Below are positions 1 through 5,016 of a stretch of DNA of 5,016 nucleotides, in pieces. The notes beneath the pieces are model-generated. The model did no database searches. It was given only the letters and a program-made list of their open reading frames with translations, and was not told the DNA's origin. This stretch comes from CAYZHV01 sp046541355. GTDB taxonomy: Bacteria; Spirochaetota; Spirochaetia; DSM-27196; Alkalispirochaetaceae. The position numbers and the translations under genes are program-made. Positions within the stretch are counted from its first letter, which is position 1; the number at the start of each line of letters is the position of its first letter. The stretch lies in NCBI GenBank assembly GCA_046541355.1, contig JBKHDM010000131.1, positions 1 through 5,016 of the forward strand. Reading direction: 5' to 3'.

Positions 1-884
1 GGGTAGCTGAAGCTGAACGCGTCGCCCAGGGTATACGAAAGCGGGCAGTGGAGCTTACCATTGCCAAGAACGGCTGCTATTTGAGCCAGGCGCTATCCTC
101 AGCGGAAATACTCTCGGTACTCTACACAAAAGTCCTCACTATCGGTGAAAGCACCGCACCCAGAGTCCCCGGCCCCTTCCCCGGGGTTCCCGGACCGGGC
201 AAACACGACCTCGGCGCGGGCTATAACGGTCCGCGAGCGCCGGAGTACGACCGGCTGCTTCTCTCGGCGGCACACTACGCGGTTGCGGTATACGCTGCAC
301 TCGTGGAAACCGGCCGCCTCGCCCCGGAGGCGCTTTTCTCCTTTAACGAGGATGGGAGCTCCGTCGAGATGATCGGCGCCGAGCACTCCCCGGGGATGGA
401 ACTCACTACCGGCTCCTTCGGGCAGGCTCTCAGTCAGGCGGCGGGTATCGCCCTTGCACGACGGCTCGACAAGGAGACGGGTATGAACTGGGTCTTTATG
501 TCGGACGGCGAGTTCGAGGAGGGACAGACCTACGAGGCGGTACAGGCGATGTGTCACTACGCTCTGGACAACGTCGGCGTCTACGTCGACGTAAACGGCC
601 AGCAGGTAGACGGCGCCACCAAGGATGTTATGAACATCGAGCCCCTGGCTGATCGTCTTATCGGCTTCGGCGCCCATGTGGAGGTGGTAGACGGCCACGA
701 CATCGAGGCGCTCTACAACGCCGCTCAAGTGGAGCACACCGGTAAGCCGCTCATTATTCTCTGTTATACCGACACCGCCAAGGGAGTCCCGGTTCTCGAG
801 AAACGCAAGCCGTACCTTCACTTTGTCCGGTTCAAGAACGACGAAGAGAAGCGGGAGCTCGAGGCGTTTCTCGAAAAGATGTAG
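1..884 (+). CDS. Split transketolase, N-terminal (TPP-binding) subunit, 5' end cut by window
   Basis: Transketolase moves a two-carbon ketol unit from a ketose phosphate to an aldose, using thiamine pyrophosphate (TPP) and a divalent metal. This is the pyrophosphate/metal-binding half. The frame is open from base 3, and the residues before the GTG at 48 (IRKRAVELTIAKNG) match the first helix of the family, so the true start lies upstream of the window. The TPP motif is visible as SDGEFEEG (Asp codon 504-506) followed about 30 residues later by DVNGQQVDG (Asn codon 594-596); the LTTGSFGQ loop is at 402-425 and the active-site His of LSAAHYA at 273-275. Oddities: the usual GHPGG-type segment reads NGCYLSQ (69-89), and a Pro/Gly-rich stretch sits at 156-200. 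It ends with TAG at 882-884, 8 nt before its partner subunit. Family assignment is firm; the substrate is not known. Confidence 0.92.
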   Translation, partial: VAEAERVAQGIRKRAVELTIAKNGCYLSQALSSAEILSVLYTKVLTIGESTAPRVPGPFPGVPGPGKHDLGAGYNGPRAPEYDRLLLSAAHYAVAVYAALVETGRLAPEALFSFNEDGSSVEMIGAEHSPGMELTTGSFGQALSQAAGIALARRLDKETGMNWVFMSDGEFEEGQTYEAVQAMCHYALDNVGVYVDVNGQQVDGATKDVMNIEPLADRLIGFGAHVEVVDGHDIEALYNAAQVEHTGKPLIILCYTDTAKGVPVLEKRKPYLHFVRFKNDEEKRELEAFLEKM

Positions 885-888
885 GAGG
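883..888 (+). promoter_or_regulatory. Ribosome binding site for the transketolase C-terminal subunit
   Basis: A perfect AGGAGG overlaps the TAG stop (882-884) of the upstream subunit and lies 4 nt before the ATG at 893. The overlap of stop and Shine-Dalgarno sequence suggests translational coupling, which would help make the two transketolase halves in equal amounts. The site supports the ATG at 893 as the start. Confidence 0.8.
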
Positions 889-892
889 CGAT

Positions 893-1900
893 ATGCAGAC
901 AGTAACCAATGCGCATATGCACAACCTGGTGAAATGGGCCGAGGATAAACCGGAGGTGGTTGTCTTTTCCGGCGACCTCACCGGCTCGACGGAGATCAAG
1001 CTCTTTCGCGACACCTATCCGGACCGCTTCTTTTCCCTGGGTATGGCCGAACAGAATATGATGAGCTTCGCCGGCGGGATGGCGAGGCAGGGCTACACCC
1101 CCTTCGTTCACACCTTTGCGGTCTTTATGTACCGCCGCGCCCTGGACCAGATCGAGATGTCGATCGCCTACCCCAACCTGCGGGTTCGCATGTTCGGCTT
1201 TCTTCCCGGGATCACAACCCCCGGCGGCGTGAGCCATCAGGCGATTAACGACATCGGCGTGCTCCGCTCGGTCCCGAACATGCGGATCCTCGAAATGGGT
1301 GATGCCACGGACGTGGAGTCGATGCTCGATGTGGCCCACGCGATAGACGGGCCGGTCTACGTTCGGATGATCAGAAAGGAGATCCCCCGCCTCTTTCCGA
1401 GGAGCGAGCCGATGGAGTTTCGAAAGGTACGAAGAATCGCCCGAGGAAACGAGCTGACCCTTCTGAGCAGCGGTATCTGCACCGAGGAGGCGATGCGTGC
1501 GACCAGGACGCTCCAGGAGCGCGGGCTCTCCATCGATCATCTCCACGTAACGACACTCAAGCCCTTCGACGATCCGGAGGTGGTGGAGTCCGCGGCAAAC
1601 TCCAGGTACGGAGTCATAACAATGGAGAATCACAACGTCCTAGGCGGTCTCGCCACAGCCACGGCGGAGCTCCTCGCCCTCAACGGGGTGGGCGCCCGGG
1701 TCTCCCCGATCGGTCTACAGGACACCTACGCCCACGGCGCGAGCCAACAGTACCTGATGAAGGAGTACGGCCTCGATGCCATGAGTCTCGTCCGCCGGGT
1801 GGAACAGGTTGTCGGCGACTCCTTCGGCGTCACCGAGCGGGAGCTCGCCGAGGCGCGCATTTCGGACTTCGCCTCGGAAGGTCAGCTCGAGGCGCTCTAG
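893..1900 (+). CDS. Split transketolase, C-terminal (pyrimidine-binding) subunit
   Basis: At 335 aa it holds the pyrimidine-binding domain (about residues 1-180) and the C-terminal transketolase domain (about 190-320), completing the enzyme begun by the upstream gene. GMAEQNM carries the catalytic Glu (E53) that activates TPP; GDLTGST (27-33), the GVSHQ His (H115) and the Arg of RKEIP (R161) are also recognisable. The residues before GVSHQ are unusual: GFLPGITTPGG (102-112) replaces the family's usual His...GEDG/GPDG segment, so by eye the positions of yeast His469 and Asp477 (acceptor phosphate and hydroxyl contacts) are not conserved. The TR near the start of typical homologues (yeast Arg359) is also absent, with Thr5/Asn6 there. 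Cofactor chemistry should therefore be intact with a changed acceptor pocket. Length is normal for split transketolases, and the start is fixed by AGGAGG at 883-888. Confidence 0.93.
   Translation: MQTVTNAHMHNLVKWAEDKPEVVVFSGDLTGSTEIKLFRDTYPDRFFSLGMAEQNMMSFAGGMARQGYTPFVHTFAVFMYRRALDQIEMSIAYPNLRVRMFGFLPGITTPGGVSHQAINDIGVLRSVPNMRILEMGDATDVESMLDVAHAIDGPVYVRMIRKEIPRLFPRSEPMEFRKVRRIARGNELTLLSSGICTEEAMRATRTLQERGLSIDHLHVTTLKPFDDPEVVESAANSRYGVITMENHNVLGGLATATAELLALNGVGARVSPIGLQDTYAHGASQQYLMKEYGLDAMSLVRRVEQVVGDSFGVTERELAEARISDFASEGQLEAL
1889..1892 (+). promoter_or_regulatory. Weak ribosome binding site for the SorE-like dehydrogenase
   Basis: GAGG lies 9 nt before the ATG at 1902, inside the last codons of the preceding gene. 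It is weaker than the other sites in the operon. With only one base between the TAG (1898-1900) and the ATG, translation probably depends on coupling (stop-restart) with the upstream subunit. Confidence 0.45.
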
Positions 1901-1901
1901 A

Positions 1902-3170
1902 ATGAAGACCAAAGCGGTGCGTCTCCACGGAGCGAACGACCTGCGCCTCGACGAGTTCGACCTCCCACCGCTGAAGGAGGATGAAATACTCGCCCGGGTG
2001 GTCTCGGACAGCATCTGCATGTCCACCTACAAGGCGACGGTCCAGGGGGAGGCGCACAAGCGCGTCCCGCAAGGGATCGGCGAGCGGCCGGTCATCGTCG
2101 GGCACGAGACCGCGGGGGTTATCGAGCAGGTAGGGGCCAAATGGAAGGGGCGCTACCAGGAGGGCATGCGCTTCTCCATTCAACCTGCGATTAACTATAA
2201 GCCGCTGCTCGACGGCCTCGGAGGTCCCGGGTACTCCTACGAGTACATGGGTGGCGCCGCGACCCATGTGATTATCCCGAATGAGGTGATGGAGGCCGAC
2301 TGCCTCCTCCCCTACGGGGGGGAGGCGTTTTATCTCGCCTCCCTGGCGGAGCCGATGTCGACGATTATCGGTACCTTTCACGCCCACTACCACACTGAAA
2401 AGTTCAACTACCTTCACAAGATGGGGATCGCCGAGGGCGGCGCCCTGGCGATGCTTGCCGGCGCCGGACCCATGGGGCTCGGAGCGGTGGATTACGCTAT
2501 CCATGGAGATCGTAAGCCTCGGCTCCTGGTAGTCAGCGACATTAACGAGGAGCGCCTCGAGCGGGCGCGGACTCTCATTCCTGCTGAGGAAGCGGCGCGC
2601 CACGGGGTGGAGCTCCGCTACATCAATACCGGCGCAAGTAAGGACCCCGTCGCCTCCCTGCTCAGCTACACCGATGGAGGCTTCGACGACGTTATCGTTT
2701 TTGCCCCGGTGGCGCAGGTAATCGAGCAGGGTGACAAGATTCTCGGCTACGACGGCTGTCTCAACTTTTTTGCCGGGCCCACGGATCACGGCATGGAGGC
2801 GAGTCTGAACATGTACGAGGTGCACTACTCCTCACACCACATAATCGGAACGAGCGGCGGGGGCACCGAGGACATGCGAGAAGCGTTGGAGCTCATGGGC
2901 AACGGACGGCTCAACCCGTCTGCGATGATCACCCATATCGGAGGACTCAATGCCGCGGCGGAAACAACGCGCCGTTTGCCGGAAATACCGGGCGGCAAGA
3001 AGCTTATCTACACTAACATTGAGCTGGAACTGACCGCCCTCGATGAGCTGGCGGAACGGGGCAGGGAGAGCGCTCTGTGTGCCGAGCTGGCAGAGATCGT
3101 TGGGCGGCACAACGGGCTCTGGTCGCCGGAGGCGGAGGCGTATCTTCTCGCAACCGCGCCCCCGATGTAG
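1902..3170 (+). CDS. Zinc-type medium-chain dehydrogenase, L-sorbose-1-phosphate reductase (SorE)-like
   Basis: A cytosolic 422-residue member of the zinc-dependent alcohol/polyol dehydrogenase superfamily that most resembles SorE, which interconverts L-sorbose 1-phosphate and D-glucitol 6-phosphate. Visible in order: a GroES-like catalytic domain with Cys39 (SDSICMS), the GHE pair His68-Glu69 and Glu150 (LAEPMS), matching the catalytic zinc ligands of sorbitol dehydrogenase; then a Rossmann domain with GAGPMG (187-192) and Asp213 after strand 2 (VVSDIN), which favours NAD(H) over NADP(H). The four-Cys structural zinc loop of classical alcohol dehydrogenases is absent. The frame stays open upstream to 1809, but the ATG at 1902 gives the family's usual N-terminus (MKTKAVRLHG), so that start is chosen. 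It follows the transketolase by 1 nt. No sorbose PTS genes are visible, so the substrate may be another ketose or polyol phosphate. Confidence 0.88.
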   Translation: MKTKAVRLHGANDLRLDEFDLPPLKEDEILARVVSDSICMSTYKATVQGEAHKRVPQGIGERPVIVGHETAGVIEQVGAKWKGRYQEGMRFSIQPAINYKPLLDGLGGPGYSYEYMGGAATHVIIPNEVMEADCLLPYGGEAFYLASLAEPMSTIIGTFHAHYHTEKFNYLHKMGIAEGGALAMLAGAGPMGLGAVDYAIHGDRKPRLLVVSDINEERLERARTLIPAEEAARHGVELRYINTGASKDPVASLLSYTDGGFDDVIVFAPVAQVIEQGDKILGYDGCLNFFAGPTDHGMEASLNMYEVHYSSHHIIGTSGGGTEDMREALELMGNGRLNPSAMITHIGGLNAAAETTRRLPEIPGGKKLIYTNIELELTALDELAERGRESALCAELAEIVGRHNGLWSPEAEAYLLATAPPM

Positions 3171-3178
3171 CACGGGAC

Positions 3179-3183
3179 AGAGG
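3179..3183 (+). promoter_or_regulatory. Ribosome binding site for the dehydrogenase-kinase fusion
   Basis: AGAGG lies 4 nt before the ATG at 3188, in the 17-nt gap after the SorE-like gene. It supports 3188 as the start, which places the Rossmann GAGKIGRG motif at residues 9-16, as expected for this family. Confidence 0.7.
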
Positions 3184-3187
3184 TGTT

Positions 3188-5016
3188 ATGGAAAAGCGAG
3201 TTCTCATTTGGGGTGCAGGGAAGATCGGTCGCGGCTTCGTGGCGGATCTCTTCGACGAGGCGGGCTGGGCGCTCACCTTCGTCGATGCCGACGATGCCAT
3301 GGTAAAAAGCCTTCGTGAGCGCGGCGGCTACACCGTCGTAAAGCTCCCCGAGGCGGGGCCGGAGGAGCAACGGGAAATTACCGGCTTCGAGGTGCTGTCG
3401 ATCTCGGAGAGAGCGCGCATCGATGAACGGCTCCTGAGCGTGCCCTTGGCGGCGGTGGTTGTCTTTCCGGCTATTTTCGACGCCGTGGCCGGCGAGCTCG
3501 CCCGAGGCATAGAGCGCCGCGCCGCCGAACGGCCGGAGGCGCCCCTGGATATTCTCCTCTGCGCGAACACCGCCTATCCGAGGGAGCTGTTCTACCCGAT
3601 CCTGAGGGAGAAGCTCAGCCCTTCCGGCGCGCGGTTTCTCGACAGGAGGGTCGGTCTGATCGAAACGGTGATCCTCCGCATCGGAATTCCCCCGGAGCCG
3701 CACTACCTCAAACAGGACCCGAACATCGTCGTCACCAACGGTTATCCGGTCATGCCGGTGGATAAGCTTGCCTTCAAAGGCGGCCTGCCGGAGGTGACGG
3801 GACTTCGTTTCTCCGAGCGTATCGGCGCGGAAGAGATCCGAAAAATCTACTGTTACAATATGGCCCACGCCGCCCTCGCCTACGCCGGCTACCGCAAAGG
3901 GTATCGGTACGTTTCCGAGGCAGCCGGAGATCCCGAGGTGGCCGTGGAGGTGGAAGGGGCGCTCGAAGAGGTGGGCCACGCTCTCGCCGCGGAGTACTCG
4001 TTCAGCGAGGCGGAGATGGAGGAATACACCGCGCAGATCGTCGCCTACCTCGGAAACCCCGCCCTACCGGACACCGTCGCCCGGGTCGGAGGCGACCCTG
4101 AACGTAAAGCGGGGCCGAAGGACCGGCTCATCGGCCCGGCGCGGCTCTGCGAAAAGCACGATATCGAGCCGCGACACCTCTTACGCACCCTTGGGCGCGC
4201 CTTTCTCTTCGACCCCCGGGGAGACGAAAGCGCGGGTAAGCTCCAACGAGAGCTCAAGCTCTACGGTTTTTCGGAGGCCGCTCGCCGAACCTCCGGCCTC
4301 GAGCCGACCGAGGAGCTCGGTCGGATCGCCCGAGAGGAGTTCGAGCGTCTCCTCGAGACCGAGCTTCCGAGCCCCGGGGCCGGCTCGGCAACGGCTCCGG
4401 CCGCCGCCGGGAGTGCGGCTTCCTCGGCCCCGGAAGTGGTGGTGGCCGGACACGTCTGCCTCGACATTACCCCTCGTTTCGGCACAACCGGCGAGGGATC
4501 CTTGGACGAGATTCTTCATCCCGGCGCCCTCGTCGATATGGACGGCGTTGTGATTTCTCCCGGCGGGGCGGTCTCCAATGTGGGTATCAATCTCGCAAAC
4601 CTCGGCGTTCGGACCTCGCTTGTGGCCCTCACCGGAGCTGACGAGTTCGGCTCGATCCTCCGATCTTGCCTCGGTGGGCATGGAGATGTAACCGGCATCC
4701 GGAGCACCCCCGAGGGGGCGACCTCCTACACCGTGGTCCTCGCACCGCCGGGGCGGGACCGTGTCTTCCTCCACGACAGCGGGGCGAACGACTTTTTTAC
4801 TGCCGGGGAGATCGACTACGACGCTTTGGAGGGAGTGCGGCTCCTGCACTTCGGCTATCCCCCGGCTATGGAGAGAATGTACGTGGATGAGGGTAGCGAG
4901 CTCGAAGAGCTCCTGCGCCGTGCCAGGCAGCGAGGTGTGACGGTCTCTCTCGATCTCTCATTGCCGGACCCTGCAAGCGCGGCGGGAAACGCCCCGTGGC
5001 ATCGCATCCTCGACAA
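3188..5016 (+). CDS. Fusion: mannitol-1-phosphate 5-dehydrogenase-like domain + PfkB sugar kinase, 3' end cut by window
   Basis: A single frame with no stop runs from the ATG at 3188 to the window end (609 complete codons). Residues 1 to about 392 match MtlD-type polyol-phosphate dehydrogenases in length and content: GAGKIGRG (9-16), FVDAD with Asp33 (NAD preference), CAN (125-127), the K-x4-N-x2-H catalytic set K219/N224/H227, and an RVGGDPERK...DRLIGP segment (299-316). A linker at 394-415 contains only Ala, Pro, Ser, Gly and Thr. From about 416 a PfkB/ribokinase fold begins: VVVAGHVCLDI, the GG-containing substrate-binding signature (PGGAVSNVGINLANLG, 458-473), TSYTVVLAPPG, HDSGAND, and HFGYPP. 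The C-terminal GAGD catalytic Asp would lie beyond the window. One oddity is Leu163 where MtlD has the Asp of VDRI. The likely role is phosphorylation plus oxidation of one polyol/ketose; the substrate is unknown. Confidence 0.9.
   Translation, partial: MEKRVLIWGAGKIGRGFVADLFDEAGWALTFVDADDAMVKSLRERGGYTVVKLPEAGPEEQREITGFEVLSISERARIDERLLSVPLAAVVVFPAIFDAVAGELARGIERRAAERPEAPLDILLCANTAYPRELFYPILREKLSPSGARFLDRRVGLIETVILRIGIPPEPHYLKQDPNIVVTNGYPVMPVDKLAFKGGLPEVTGLRFSERIGAEEIRKIYCYNMAHAALAYAGYRKGYRYVSEAAGDPEVAVEVEGALEEVGHALAAEYSFSEAEMEEYTAQIVAYLGNPALPDTVARVGGDPERKAGPKDRLIGPARLCEKHDIEPRHLLRTLGRAFLFDPRGDESAGKLQRELKLYGFSEAARRTSGLEPTEELGRIAREEFERLLETELPSPGAGSATAPAAAGSAASSAPEVVVAGHVCLDITPRFGTTGEGSLDEILHPGALVDMDGVVISPGGAVSNVGINLANLGVRTSLVALTGADEFGSILRSCLGGHGDVTGIRSTPEGATSYTVVLAPPGRDRVFLHDSGANDFFTAGEIDYDALEGVRLLHFGYPPAMERMYVDEGSELEELLRRARQRGVTVSLDLSLPDPASAAGNAPWHRILD
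4367..4432 (+). other. Interdomain linker of the dehydrogenase-kinase fusion
   Basis: These 22 codons (residues 394-415) encode only Ala (9), Ser (5), Pro (4), Gly (3) and Thr (1). This is typical of a flexible tether. It falls exactly between the last helix of the dehydrogenase domain (REEFERLLETEL) and the first kinase strand (EVVVAGHVCLDI), and shows no stop codon or credible ribosome binding site for separate translation of the kinase. Confidence 0.75.

Noticed and set aside
48..50. GTG at 48 as the start of the transketolase N-terminal subunit
   Set aside because: The frame continues upstream to base 3, and the residues before the GTG fit the conserved first helix. Starting at 48 would cut that helix.
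168..188. GC-rich palindrome as a terminator or regulatory hairpin
   Set aside because: It lies inside a conserved coding region, encodes the Pro/Gly stretch, and has no following T-run.
818..1633. 271-codon open frame on the - strand
   Set aside because: It is antisense to the transketolase C-terminal subunit with no conserved motif or good ribosome binding site.
1..1900. Direct assignment of the split transketolase to apulose-4-phosphate (AptAB) or sulfofructose (SqwGH) degradation
   Set aside because: The neighbouring genes expected for those pathways are not in the window, and the SorE-like and MtlD-PfkB genes do not fit either one. They are kept only as precedents for specialised split transketolases.
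1809..1901. Upstream start for the SorE-like gene, overlapping the transketolase gene by about 90 bases
   Set aside because: The added 31 residues are Ser/Arg-rich and unlike the family, whereas the ATG at 1902 gives the expected N-terminus.
2316..2322. Run of seven G as a possible programmed frameshift or sequencing error
   Set aside because: The reading frame and conserved motifs continue unchanged on both sides, and no alternative-frame product is recognisable.
1830..2825. 331-codon open frame on the - strand opposite the SorE-like gene
   Set aside because: The protein is rich in Arg, His and Val and shows no family motif, and it lies entirely opposite strongly recognised genes. Long antisense frames are expected in GC-rich coding DNA.
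3008..3979. 323-codon open frame on the - strand
   Set aside because: It lies opposite the end of the SorE-like gene and the MtlD-like domain, with no recognisable domain. It is a shadow frame.
4436..4444. Three consecutive GTG codons at the kinase domain start, possibly an independent kinase start
   Set aside because: No properly spaced ribosome binding site precedes them, and the frame is continuous with the dehydrogenase through a typical flexible linker. Internal initiation cannot be fully excluded.

Overview
This is a protein-dense, high-GC bacterial window in which four co-directional genes on the + strand fill almost all 5016 bases. Both end genes run off the window. Gaps between genes are 8, 1 and 17 nt, and no promoter or terminator is visible, so the window looks like the middle of one operon that starts upstream and continues downstream. 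Shine-Dalgarno-like sites and G/C-ending codons fit a high-GC bacterium. Phylum cannot be fixed from this sequence; a spirochaete or an actinobacterium-like lineage are both only guesses. No RNA genes, mobile elements, CRISPR arrays or sizeable repeats were seen.

Layout: (1) bases 1-884, the N-terminal (thiamine pyrophosphate-binding) half of a split transketolase, missing its start; (2) 893-1900, the matching C-terminal (pyrimidine-binding) half; (3) 1902-3170, a zinc-type medium-chain dehydrogenase resembling L-sorbose-1-phosphate reductase (SorE); (4) 3188 to the window end, one uninterrupted reading frame joining a mannitol-1-phosphate 5-dehydrogenase-like domain, an Ala/Pro/Ser linker and a PfkB-type sugar kinase domain.

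Together these encode a carbohydrate catabolic module. A sugar or polyol would be phosphorylated by the kinase, interconverted between alcohol and ketose by two unrelated NAD-type dehydrogenases, and cut by the transketolase into pieces that enter the pentose-phosphate pathway. The order of steps and the substrate are inference. Two features suggest a non-standard substrate. The dehydrogenase-kinase fusion is unusual. Several residues that contact substrate in classical transketolases, and one in the mannitol dehydrogenase family, are replaced although the catalytic and cofactor residues are kept. The best candidate for an undescribed system is therefore a polyol or ketose-phosphate pathway built around a dedicated split transketolase and a bifunctional dehydrogenase-kinase.
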